Source: DASQJJ01 sp964598355 (GTDB taxonomy: Bacteria > Patescibacteriota > Microgenomatia > Levybacterales > UBA12049). Taken from it: a stretch of 64,000 nt of DNA. Under the pieces are notes generated by a model. The model saw only the letters and a list, made by a program, of their open reading frames with translations, was not told where the DNA came from and ran no database searches. A program made the translations under genes and the position numbers. The stretch is from NCBI GenBank assembly GCA_964598355.1, contig CAZRBN010000001.1, positions 1-64,000 of the forward strand. The letters are read 5' to 3'. This document shows, in pieces, positions 53,060 through 61,390 of this stretch. Each line of letters opens with the position of its first letter. The stretch's first letter is position 1.

Positions 53060-54526
53060 TTATTTTTTCTGTTTTTTCTTCATAATGGGTAAAGAAAAAT
53101 AAAAAGTAGAACCTTTCTTCTCTTTACTTTCTACCCACATTTTCCCCTGATGTTCTTTAATAATTTGAGAAGAAATATATAATCCCAAACCTAACCCTGG
53201 ATAAGGTGAATTTCCTTTTACTTGATAAAATCTTTCAAATATTTTTTCCTGCTGGCTTTTTGGAATACCTAATCCAAAATCTTTTACATATACCGCAATA
53301 TGTGTATTATTCTTGTGTGAACCAACATAAACTTTTGACTTATCAGGAGAATACTTCGTGGCATTGGTGATAAGGTTAGTTAAAACTTGTTGTATCTTTT
53401 CTTTGTCTGCAAATACTGAAGACTTTGTGTGCCAGTCTAGGATAAGCTTATGAGAAGTTATTGGTTGCAAATCACTTATTACTTCTTCTACCAATTCCTT
53501 TACATAAAACTCTTGTTTTTCTATTCTTAATGTACCTCTTTGGATCTTGGTAACATCAAGTAAATCTCTCACCAAAGCAGTTAACTTTGTAAGCTGTCCA
53601 TCTAATTTTCCTGTAAGCTGTTGTAATTCTGGATCTCTTTTCTGAGAAATTTTTTTACTTAAGACCTGTGCAAAAACTTTAATTGTTGTTAAAGGAGTTT
53701 TGAGCTCATGACTTGCCATATTAATAAAATCATCTTTAGCATTTTCTGCTTCCTTTTGACGGGTAATATCATTGATGATTGAAGCAGCAGCAATAATTTT
53801 TCCTGCCTGGTTATGTATCACTGAGGCACTGATTTGAAGGTATACTGTCTTCCCTTGCGCATTTTCAATAGTAAATTCCTTTCCTTCAATTGCTCCACCT
53901 TTTTGCAACACTTCTGCCAATGGCAGTTCAGAAAAAGCAATCGGTTTTCCCTTATACTCACTTTTTTTTAGTGATATATCTTCTATCTGTATGTCTTTAC
54001 GTATTGATCTTCCTAACATGACTTCTACTTGTTTATTTGCCTGAGTTATTATCCCTTTATCATCTGTTATCAAAACACCCACAGGGAGTTGCTCGATAAT
54101 AGCAGCTAATCTCCTCCTCCCATTTGATTCTTTTTCAATAAGCTTATCCACTATCTGTTTTAAGCCTCCAATAACAATAACCAGTACCATATAAATAAAA
54201 GCGAGCACTACAATAGTCTCCTCCTGTACCAGGAGGTCTGCAGGAGCCGCGTGTCGTGTGATAACAATATATATGTAATATAAGAGGGTAACGAGAGTTG
54301 CAGCTAACCCACCCATAATTCCTTCACGGAAAGCAAAATAAATAATCAACGCGACAAAGAAAAATACACCATATACTCCAACAATATTTGGATTGTGAAC
54401 AATTTTGTAAGCAAATACTTCTGAAATGATTGAAAAGAAAAGCATTGTCAGAAAAGGAAAGAAAAAAGAGTAGTGTGAATCGCCTAAATGTTGTAGTGGG
54501 TTAAGATAGCGAAATATTTTCTTCAT
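53060..54526 (-). CDS. membrane histidine kinase with PAS domain
   Basis: 488 residues. Four transmembrane helices at about 20-130 form a small MASE/DUF4118-like sensor, with little extracytoplasmic sequence. PAS at about 145-265 (ends INDITRQKE), HisKA with the phospho-His in NMASHELKTPLT (about 275), HATPase with NLITNATKYSP, DFGLGIPKSQQ and GLGLGLYISS. No adjacent regulator gene. Divergent from the MarR gene. Confidence 0.92.
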   Translation of the reverse strand: MKKIFRYLNPLQHLGDSHYSFFFPFLTMLFFSIISEVFAYKIVHNPNIVGVYGVFFFVALIIYFAFREGIMGGLAATLVTLLYYIYIVITRHAAPADLLVQEETIVVLAFIYMVLVIVIGGLKQIVDKLIEKESNGRRRLAAIIEQLPVGVLITDDKGIITQANKQVEVMLGRSIRKDIQIEDISLKKSEYKGKPIAFSELPLAEVLQKGGAIEGKEFTIENAQGKTVYLQISASVIHNQAGKIIAAASIINDITRQKEAENAKDDFINMASHELKTPLTTIKVFAQVLSKKISQKRDPELQQLTGKLDGQLTKLTALVRDLLDVTKIQRGTLRIEKQEFYVKELVEEVISDLQPITSHKLILDWHTKSSVFADKEKIQQVLTNLITNATKYSPDKSKVYVGSHKNNTHIAVYVKDFGLGIPKSQQEKIFERFYQVKGNSPYPGLGLGLYISSQIIKEHQGKMWVESKEKKGSTFYFSLPIMKKKQKK

Positions 54527-54633
54527 TGTGTATTTATTTTACCATGTTCTAAGACCATTTTTGAAAAAAATATATTTTTATACCAATGTAAAAAGTATTT
54601 ACTTATACTATATCTTAGAGAAAAATCTTTTTA

Positions 54634-54663
54634 TTGACATATACTTGATATATCAAGTACTAT
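54634..54663 (+). promoter_or_regulatory. promoter of the MarR gene with operator in the spacer
   Basis: TTGACA (54634-54639), 18-bp spacer, TACTAT (54658-54663), 8 nt, ATG at 54672. The spacer contains the perfect 18-bp palindrome TACTTGATATATCAAGTA (54642-54659), a typical MarR-type operator size and position. Confidence 0.7.
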
Positions 54664-54671
54664 ACAAATAT

Positions 54672-55100
54672 ATGACCTCTATTAGCACACGTTTAAAATT
54701 CTTTCTCACTTTGGCAAAGGTGCAATCGTTACTTACTCGCAAATTTGATGGAGGGCTGGGAGGATTGGGATTTAGTGAATTTATGATTTTGTATCACCTC
54801 TCTCAAGCAAAAGATGAAAAATTAAGACGTGTCGATTTAGCATTAAAGATAGGACTTACTGCGTCCGGAGTAACAAGATTACTTCTTCCAATGGAAAAAA
54901 TAGGTCTGGTCAATAAAGAATCTCATGCAACGGATGCCCGAGTTAGTTACGTATCTCTTGCGCCTGGAGGGAAAAGAAAATTCACCGAAGCATTCGAAGA
55001 TGCAGAATTGTTAGCTTTTGAGCTTATCCCTTCTGCAAAAAAGAAAAAACTGGAAGAGCTAGCAGAACTTCTCTCTCAATTGAGCGGAACAATTTCCTAA
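54672..55100 (+). CDS. MarR-family transcriptional regulator
   Basis: 142 residues from ATG 54672 (MTSISTRLKFFL); an upstream start at 54528 would run through the promoter. Winged helix: FSEFMILYHLSQ, RRVDLALKIGLTASGVTRLL (recognition helix), then the wing DARVSYVSLAPGGK, and a C-terminal dimer helix. Likely represses itself through the palindrome in its promoter. Downstream glycosidase-like genes lie 178 bp away and may have their own promoter; the effector is unknown. Confidence 0.88.
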   Translation: MTSISTRLKFFLTLAKVQSLLTRKFDGGLGGLGFSEFMILYHLSQAKDEKLRRVDLALKIGLTASGVTRLLLPMEKIGLVNKESHATDARVSYVSLAPGGKRKFTEAFEDAELLAFELIPSAKKKKLEELAELLSQLSGTIS

Positions 55101-55278
55101 CCTCTCTTGTTTTCACTACGCGTTTTCTCTCGAAACTGTATTCTACTTCGCCCCAGAACACAATTACTGTTGATCTATCTTACTAAAATACTCTTTGCTT
55201 ATTGACAAAAAGATATAGAATATTGTTCATTTAAATAGAGGGGTATTTCCCTTTACTTGTAGTTATCATAATGTTTTC

Positions 55279-57102
55279 ATGATTAAATTTGTCGGAGTTG
55301 CCCAAAAATACAAAGAAGTTGTCCTCTATTTTCTTCAAACTGAAGGCGATAATACATTCTTTAAGGCAGTAATTAGTCAAAATGGGTTTGAATTTGGAGA
55401 CACAAGCAAATATGTTTTTGCACTCGACAATATGCAACGTGAAGAGCAAAGCTACAACTGGGATAGCTTCCGTATTGCAAAAGAGGGACATGAATATATA
55501 TTGACCTATAAACATAATACGGAAAAAAATGGTCTTTTACTGGGTGCCTTATCCACTGATCTTACTGTTTGGCAAAAAATAGGAAAAATTGAAAACATCA
55601 CTGAGACAGGCACAGTAGTCCCTGAGTACCAACATCATGATACCTTTGTGATGTATGTTGGAGAAAAAGAAATAAAAATTGCTTACTCGAAAGATTTAGT
55701 AACATGGAAGTTAGATACAACTCCGCTTCTTACCCCACGTCCTGAATTCTTTGATGATAGTGACATAGAAGTTGCTAACGCATACGAAAGAGATGGGCAT
55801 ATCCTTCTTATTTATTACGTAAAAAAACAAGGGGATGGCACTCCTCGCTTTTTAGTAGGCGCTGCATATTTTGATAAAGCAAATCCTTCTAAACTCGTAT
55901 GGAGATCTGATGAACCAATTTATGAACACCCTCAAGAATTTTATAAAGAGAACATTCAGCCTATTGGCTCTGCAATTATACATGACCAACTTATTTTGTA
56001 TTGGTCAGTTAATGAAAGCAGTATCTTTTCAGTTGCTTGCCCAATTCCTGTTATTACAGAAGTTCCAAAGAAAAAAATCTTTTCCTTTCTTATTAACAAA
56101 GCCACAAACAATCCAATCATTACGCCACGACCCAATGTCCCATGGGAATCCAGAGCGACCTTTAACACTGCAGCAATCTATGAAGATGGCAAAGTTCATT
56201 TTTTATATAGAGCTCTTGGTGATACCGACCTTTCAGTCTTAGGCTATGCAACAAGTACAGACGGTCTAACAATTGACGAAAGATCCGATTTACCCGCATA
56301 TATTCCTCGCGAACCTTTTGAAACGCCAGGTGGTCATCAATTTAATTCAATGGCGCAACATTTTGCATCAGGAGGCGGATATGGTGGAGTTGAAGATCCA
56401 CGCATTACCCGAGTTGAGGATAGAGTGTACTTAACCTACGTTGCATTTGACGGAGCGACACCTCCACGAGCTGCAATGTCTAGTATCCATATTGATGATT
56501 TCTTGAAAAATAATTGGGAGGCATGGAATAAAGCAAAGCTTATTTCAGCGCCTGGCATGGTCAATAAAAGCGCTGTTGTTTTGCCTCGGAAAATAAAGGG
56601 GAAATATGTTGTGATGCATCGTGTTTACCCAAATATTCTTATAGATTACCTAGACAATTTGGAGTTTAACGACTATTTACAAGGACATTATTTTATTCCA
56701 CCACGAAAAAAATTTTGGGATAGTAAAAAAGTTGGCGCAGGAGCTCCCCCAATGGAAACAAAAGATGGCTGGCTTCTTATTTATCAATCAGTTGGATATC
56801 AGGATCCTGGACGATATAAGATAGGAGCTATGATGCTAGATAAAGATAATCCATCAAAAGTCCTTTATCGTACTCACACACCAATCATTGAACCAAATGA
56901 AGACTATGAGAATAGTGGGTTTAAAGCAGGCGTTGTGTATCCTTGTGGTGCTGTTATAATGAAAGATAAGCTGCATGTGTACTATGGTGGCGCAGATACG
57001 GTTGTGTGTGCTGCTTCTGCAGACTTGGATACATTTCTTGATGAAATGAAACATCATCAAGAACCAAAACTCAGAAAAGTGTCCAGTACTTTATTTCATT
57101 GA
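55279..57102 (+). CDS. GH130-like beta-propeller protein with divergent N-terminal half
   Basis: 607 residues. C-terminal half (about 275-600) is a five-bladed GH130 (beta-mannoside phosphorylase) domain: NPIITPRPNVPWESRATFN, HFLYRALGDTD, GYATSTDG, and VEDPRITRV with the general acid (about Asp373), then GAPPMETKDGWLLIYQS and YPCGAVI with YYGGADT. The N-terminal half (about 1-270) looks like a decayed propeller (LTYKHNTEKNGLL, KIAYSKDLVTWK) lacking EDPR. Cytosolic; probably phosphorolysis or hydrolysis of mannose-containing oligosaccharides. Paralogue of the next gene. Confidence 0.78.
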   Translation: MIKFVGVAQKYKEVVLYFLQTEGDNTFFKAVISQNGFEFGDTSKYVFALDNMQREEQSYNWDSFRIAKEGHEYILTYKHNTEKNGLLLGALSTDLTVWQKIGKIENITETGTVVPEYQHHDTFVMYVGEKEIKIAYSKDLVTWKLDTTPLLTPRPEFFDDSDIEVANAYERDGHILLIYYVKKQGDGTPRFLVGAAYFDKANPSKLVWRSDEPIYEHPQEFYKENIQPIGSAIIHDQLILYWSVNESSIFSVACPIPVITEVPKKKIFSFLINKATNNPIITPRPNVPWESRATFNTAAIYEDGKVHFLYRALGDTDLSVLGYATSTDGLTIDERSDLPAYIPREPFETPGGHQFNSMAQHFASGGGYGGVEDPRITRVEDRVYLTYVAFDGATPPRAAMSSIHIDDFLKNNWEAWNKAKLISAPGMVNKSAVVLPRKIKGKYVVMHRVYPNILIDYLDNLEFNDYLQGHYFIPPRKKFWDSKKVGAGAPPMETKDGWLLIYQSVGYQDPGRYKIGAMMLDKDNPSKVLYRTHTPIIEPNEDYENSGFKAGVVYPCGAVIMKDKLHVYYGGADTVVCAASADLDTFLDEMKHHQEPKLRKVSSTLFH

Positions 57103-57122
57103 AATTATAAGAGCAAAATGAA

Positions 57123-57198
57123 AAGTTAAAAGTTTTGGTACTTTATGCTTATAGATAGATTCCTTAACTTTACATTTTTAACTTTAAGCTTTTAACTT
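57123..57198. repeat. intergenic inverted repeat with 10-bp arms
   Basis: AAGTTAAAAG (57123-57132) and CTTTTAACTT (57189-57198) are perfect arms around GGTACTTTATGCTTATAGAT, the same core as the spacers at 45377, 47677 and 60728. It ends 7 nt before the next ATG. Confidence 0.55.
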
Positions 57199-57205
57199 AA
57201 TTTAT

Positions 57206-59137
57206 ATGGCAACACTATCACGAGTCAAGGAAAATCCTATTCTCTCACCAGACCCAAATCACCTCTGGGAACACGATGGGGCATTTAATGGATGCGTTGT
57301 TTTTGCAGAAGGTAAATATCATATGGTGTACCGTGCATATTCTGCACAAACTCAGCAAAATGGCGTGCAGACGCAAGTTTCCTCCATTGGATATGCGCAA
57401 AGTGATGACGGCATTCATTTCTCCGAGCATAAACAAATAATTATACCGACAGAAGACTGGGAAATATATGGATGTGAAGACCCACGCATTACCTATATGG
57501 ATGGGAAATTTTATATTATCTACACAGCCCTTTCTGTATATCCATTTGCTGCATATGGTATAAAACTTGCTGTTGCAATAACGACCGATTTTCAAAATTT
57601 TGAAAAACACCCAGTAACTACTTTTAACTCAAAAGCAATGGGACTGTTTCCGGAAAAAATTAACGGAAAAATGGCAGCTCTTTTAACAATGCATACAGAC
57701 TTACCACCAGCAAAAATCGCACTTGCAGTGTTTGATAAGCCAGAAGATCTATGGTCGCAGCAATATTGGACACAATGGTATGAGAATGCTAACGAACATA
57801 TTATTCACCTGCTTCGGGATGCGCGAGATCAAGTAGAATTAGGAGCTCCTCCGCTAAAAACAGAACACGGCTGGCTTGTTATTTATTCATATATTAGGAA
57901 TTATATGTCCAATGAAAAAATATTTGGTATTGAAGCAGTACTCCTAAACTTGAACGACCCAAGAAAAGTAATTGGACGGACAGCACTTCCTATCCTCACT
58001 CCTGAAGAGCCATACGAACTTGAAGGCATTGTTCCACAAGTGGTTTTCCCATCAGGAGCGTTGATTAAAGATGACCTGCTCTACGTGTACTACGGCGCAG
58101 CAGATACTCGTGTTGCTCTTGCAACGATGCATCTTGCATCGCTGCTTGACCAACTCAAACCTGTTACCAATCTTCCTTCGACTACTAAAGATTCAGATCC
58201 AAAAAAATTTGCTAGATTTGAAGGAAATCCTATTCTGAAACCTCTTCCAGAACTCGAGTGGGAAAAGCAAGGAACCTTTAATCCTGCATCCCTCTATGAA
58301 GACGGGAAATTTCATATTCTTTATCGGGCACAATCATCAGAGGGGACATCCACCATTGGATACGCATCAAGTACAGACGGATTTCACATCGATGAACGTC
58401 TCAATACTCCTATCTATACTCCACGAGAAAGTTTTGAACTCCCAACACATCCAGGAAATTCAGGCTGTGAAGACCCAAGAATTACAAAAATCGGTGATAG
58501 ACTGTATATGACCTATACTGCCTATGACGGCACAAATCCTCCTCGGGTTGCGTTAACATCTATTGCCCTCTCTGATTTTTTGGCAAAAAACTGGAATTGG
58601 GAAAAACCCAAACTCATTTCACCTCCTGGTGTTGATGATAAAGACGCATGTATTGTGAAAAAAGTAAAAGGAGAAGGATACGTTGCATTCCATCGTCTGG
58701 GAGATGCTATGTGGGTAGATTTTTTACGAGACTTAGATTTTCCCGAGAAGAAATATTTAACTGGGGGCATTATTGCTCAAGCTCGAAAAGACAAATGGGA
58801 TAATGTTAAATTAGGTATTGCTGCACCTCCTCTGGAAACCGAACAGGGATGGCTTCTCCTCTATCATGGTGTTAGCCAACCTGGTTTTAAATATAAAGTA
58901 GGAGCAATGCTTCTGGACTATGAGGATCCACGAAAGATTTTAGGTCGAACAGATGAGCCTATTTTTGAGCCAAAAGAACTCTATGAATTAGAGGGAGTTG
59001 TTCCAAATGTAGTCTTCCCTTGTGGTGCCTCAGTAAAAGATGGAACAATATACATCTATTATGGAGGAGCAGATACTGTACTTGGTGTTGCTACGATGTC
59101 GCAACAAATACTTCTGGATATGCTTCTTGGAAAATAA
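57206..59137 (+). CDS. tandem double GH130 glycoside phosphorylase-like protein
   Basis: 643 residues made of two complete GH130 domains. Domain 1 (about 1-315): ENPILSPDPNHLWEHDGAFN, MVYRAYS, CEDPRIT with general-acid Asp92, ELGAPPLKTEHGWLVIYS, YYGAADT. Domain 2 (about 333-643): GNPILKPLPELEWEKQGTFNP, ILYRAQS, CEDPRIT with Asp423, IAAPPLETEQGWLLLYHG, YYGGADT. Both keep the catalytic signature, so both may be active. Substrates of the family are beta-mannosides; a role in turnover of mannose-rich glycan is inferred. Confidence 0.82.
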   Translation: MATLSRVKENPILSPDPNHLWEHDGAFNGCVVFAEGKYHMVYRAYSAQTQQNGVQTQVSSIGYAQSDDGIHFSEHKQIIIPTEDWEIYGCEDPRITYMDGKFYIIYTALSVYPFAAYGIKLAVAITTDFQNFEKHPVTTFNSKAMGLFPEKINGKMAALLTMHTDLPPAKIALAVFDKPEDLWSQQYWTQWYENANEHIIHLLRDARDQVELGAPPLKTEHGWLVIYSYIRNYMSNEKIFGIEAVLLNLNDPRKVIGRTALPILTPEEPYELEGIVPQVVFPSGALIKDDLLYVYYGAADTRVALATMHLASLLDQLKPVTNLPSTTKDSDPKKFARFEGNPILKPLPELEWEKQGTFNPASLYEDGKFHILYRAQSSEGTSTIGYASSTDGFHIDERLNTPIYTPRESFELPTHPGNSGCEDPRITKIGDRLYMTYTAYDGTNPPRVALTSIALSDFLAKNWNWEKPKLISPPGVDDKDACIVKKVKGEGYVAFHRLGDAMWVDFLRDLDFPEKKYLTGGIIAQARKDKWDNVKLGIAAPPLETEQGWLLLYHGVSQPGFKYKVGAMLLDYEDPRKILGRTDEPIFEPKELYELEGVVPNVVFPCGASVKDGTIYIYYGGADTVLGVATMSQQILLDMLLGK

Positions 59138-59194
59138 AGAAATGATCTCTACTAGAAACTCTGTAGTAATTTCGTTATAGTAAATATAACTGCT

Positions 59195-60016
59195 ATGAAA
59201 AAGCTTCTTTTTCTTTCCTTATTTGTTTATTTGGTTATTGGCTTATTTGCTTATGTACCTACCTTTGCCTTTGCTCAAACACCTTCTGATACAACTCAAA
59301 CTGATCCTGCTAGTGGAGCTGTCGCAGGACTTGGCGTTGCACGAATGGTTGATACAAAAGAAAAGAATGTAAAAGATGGGAATATTCTTTCTTCATCACC
59401 CCAAGGAGCAGTTTTAACAACTATTCCTTATGATTCACAGATCTTAGGAATTGTCAGTCGTAATGCGGGTATCATGGTAAGCACAACAGGTGATGATAAC
59501 GGAATTCCTGTTATTTCTGACGGGACATTGTATGTTCTTGTTTCATCTCAACAAGGAGCAATTAAAAAAGGTGACCAAATAACATCATCAACAATTCCTG
59601 GGGTTGGAGTAAAGGCAATAAAATCAGGCTACGTTTTGGGGAGTGCTTTGGAGGACTATACCAATCCAGATCCTAAAAAAACAGGTCTTATTGCTGTCAG
59701 TGTTAATTTGCACTATTTTAATTCCAAGCCGACCTTTGCTGGGACACTGACTGATATTTTTAAGATTGCTCTTTTACCAACGAAAGATTCACCCGCTCCT
59801 ATTTTTAAATATGTTGTTGCTGCTCTCGTTGTACTAGGATCACTGGCTCTCGGGTTTATCAGTTTTGGCCGTACAGCAGCAAAAGGAGTTGAAGCCTTAG
59901 GACGAAATCCGGCAGCAAGCGGAGTTATTCAATTAGGAATTATTTTTAATGTTGCAATTGTGGTTGTTATTGCTGCAGCAGGTTTGGTGGTCGCCTTCTT
60001 AATCTTAAGACTCTGA
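59195..60016 (+). CDS. exported-domain protein with C-terminal ATP synthase c-like hairpin lacking the carboxylate
   Basis: 273 residues. Signal peptide (about 1-28, ending AFAQ), an exported beta domain (about 50-190, with VKDGNILSSSPQGAVLTT, KKGDQITSSTIPGVGVKA and SGYVLGSALEDY, resembling autocatalytic Peptidase G2-like domains), then two membrane helices joined by GRTAAKGVEALGRNPAAS. The hairpin aligns without gaps to the F-type c subunit, whose loop reads ARQP. The ion-binding Glu/Asp of helix 2 falls on Val257. First gene of an F1-like operon. It may replace or scaffold the c ring; proton or sodium transport by it is unlikely. Confidence 0.65.
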   Translation: MKKLLFLSLFVYLVIGLFAYVPTFAFAQTPSDTTQTDPASGAVAGLGVARMVDTKEKNVKDGNILSSSPQGAVLTTIPYDSQILGIVSRNAGIMVSTTGDDNGIPVISDGTLYVLVSSQQGAIKKGDQITSSTIPGVGVKAIKSGYVLGSALEDYTNPDPKKTGLIAVSVNLHYFNSKPTFAGTLTDIFKIALLPTKDSPAPIFKYVVAALVVLGSLALGFISFGRTAAKGVEALGRNPAASGVIQLGIIFNVAIVVVIAAAGLVVAFLILRL

Positions 60017-60080
60017 AAGAGTACCTCATCTCTACCTCTTCCCATATGGGAGAAACTCCTTTACAATAGTAGATATACAT

Positions 60081-60716
60081 ATGCTGCCCACATTGTTTCA
60101 GCTAATTACTGTTAGTGCTGATATTGCTATTTTTGTCTACGTAGGATACTACCTGCTAAAACTTCGGCAAAAAGATAACTATTTAAAAAGAAAAGAACAA
60201 CGAATAGACACCAATTACCACGAAGTTGTAGATAATGCTCTTACCAAAGAACGGAAAATTCTTGAGGATGCAACTGATGAAGCTGATGAAATAATAAGCG
60301 GCGCTCAGTATATAAGCCAATCTTCTAGAGAAGCAATTCATGATGCTTTACGGGTTATGATACTTGATATTCAAAAAGAAGCAGGAGAGATTAGTCATAA
60401 TTTTAATATCACGTATGCAAATTCCTTAAAGCAACTTACTGCAGAATCATTGGGGGATTTTCAACAAATCTCCAAAGAACTCCAGACAGATTTGGAGCTC
60501 CAAATTAAAACCTTTCGAGAGACACTTTTGCCAAATTTAGAAAAAGAATTAGAAACATATAAACAGACACGCTTGCAGCAAACTGAGAAAATGATAGCAA
60601 GCATTGTGCAACGTGTATCTCAAGAGGTTCTCAATAAATCACTATCTCTTTCTGACCATCAAACACTAATTATTGAAGCCCTTGAAAAATCAAAAAAAGA
60701 AGGACTATTCGACTAA
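60081..60716 (+). CDS. atpF: ATP synthase b-subunit-like stalk protein
   Basis: 211 residues: one N-terminal membrane helix (about 5-27) and a long, highly charged coiled coil to the end (KEQRIDTNYHEVVDNALTKERK, later KEIL-type heptads and EKELETYKQTRLQQTEKM). This is the layout of the F-type b subunit, which links F1 to the membrane. Longer than the usual 160 residues. Position between the c-like and delta genes supports the call. Confidence 0.72.
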   Translation: MLPTLFQLITVSADIAIFVYVGYYLLKLRQKDNYLKRKEQRIDTNYHEVVDNALTKERKILEDATDEADEIISGAQYISQSSREAIHDALRVMILDIQKEAGEISHNFNITYANSLKQLTAESLGDFQQISKELQTDLELQIKTFRETLLPNLEKELETYKQTRLQQTEKMIASIVQRVSQEVLNKSLSLSDHQTLIIEALEKSKKEGLFD

Positions 60717-60727
60717 ATTTAAAAATT

Positions 60728-60772
60728 AAAAATTGTGGTACTTTTGTTTATAAATAAAGTACTTCAATTTTT
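60728..60772. repeat. nested intergenic inverted repeat
   Basis: Outer arms AAAAATTG (60728-60735) and CAATTTTT (60765-60772); inner perfect arms GTACTTT (60738-60744) and AAAGTAC (60756-60762). Same core as at 45377, 47677 and 57123. Confidence 0.55.
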
Positions 60773-60783
60773 GATTCGCCATT

Positions 60784-61299
60784 ATGGATTCACTTAATTT
60801 ATCAGATTTTTTTACAACAAAAGGTCAGGCAACTGATTTTTTATCACGACTGGCAACATTATCAGAAATGATTTACAAAACAGATTTTAAGTTAGAGACA
60901 TCACTTATGGGATTATTTGGCATTCAAAAAAAAGATAAATTTTTAACTTTGCTACGAGAAAATAATATTCCATCTAATTCTGCTGAAGATTTGAAAAATT
61001 TTATTATAACCCTACAAACAACCATAGCAAAACTTCCTGTTTTTTCTCTTACTATTGCCTTTGAGCCGACAGAACAAACACTCAAAGTTATTTCAGAATG
61101 GTTTGTCATGAATCTGAGAAAACAGGCTATCTTTGATTTTGTTGTTGATCCGTCTCTTATTGCTGGAGCAACCATTAACTATAACGGAAGATTTAAAGAT
61201 TATTCTTTCAAGAATCCGGTAGAGCAGATGCTTTCAACCCTTCTACAATCACAAAATAGACAAACACAACAGACAAGTGCACCAACAGAAGTAAGTTAA
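60784..61299 (+). CDS. atpH: ATP synthase delta-subunit-like protein
   Basis: 171 residues. The C-terminal VVDPSLIAGATINYNGRFKD followed by YSFKNPVEQMLSTLL matches the delta/OSCP signature (VDPSLIGG... region). The N-terminal helical part is divergent. It would cap F1 and bind the b stalk. Order b-delta-alpha matches classical atp operons. Confidence 0.78.
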   Translation: MDSLNLSDFFTTKGQATDFLSRLATLSEMIYKTDFKLETSLMGLFGIQKKDKFLTLLRENNIPSNSAEDLKNFIITLQTTIAKLPVFSLTIAFEPTEQTLKVISEWFVMNLRKQAIFDFVVDPSLIAGATINYNGRFKDYSFKNPVEQMLSTLLQSQNRQTQQTSAPTEVS

Positions 61300-61379
61300 A
61301 ATGCAAAATCGATAACTCAAAACCTAAGGTATTTTACTTATATACTTTTATTTTTTTTCAATTTTGACTTTTGCATTTT
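61298..61379. repeat. intergenic inverted repeat with 11-bp arms before atpA
   Basis: AAAATGCAAAA (61298-61308) and TTTTGCATTTT (61369-61379) are perfect arms. The interior has GGTATTTTACTTATATACTTTT, a looser version of the core of the other spacers (quoted here as its first 20 bases: GGTATTTTACTTATATACTT). Confidence 0.5.
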
Positions 61380-61390
61380 GAATTGACGTT

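Noticed and set aside
54528..54671. 48-residue N-terminal extension of the MarR protein
   Set aside because: It runs through a near-consensus promoter and operator and encodes sequence unlike the family; ATG 54672 is the proper start.
40899..61379. CRISPR array from the repeated AT-rich intergenic words
   Set aside because: Copies are kilobases apart between genes, without regular spacers or cas genes.
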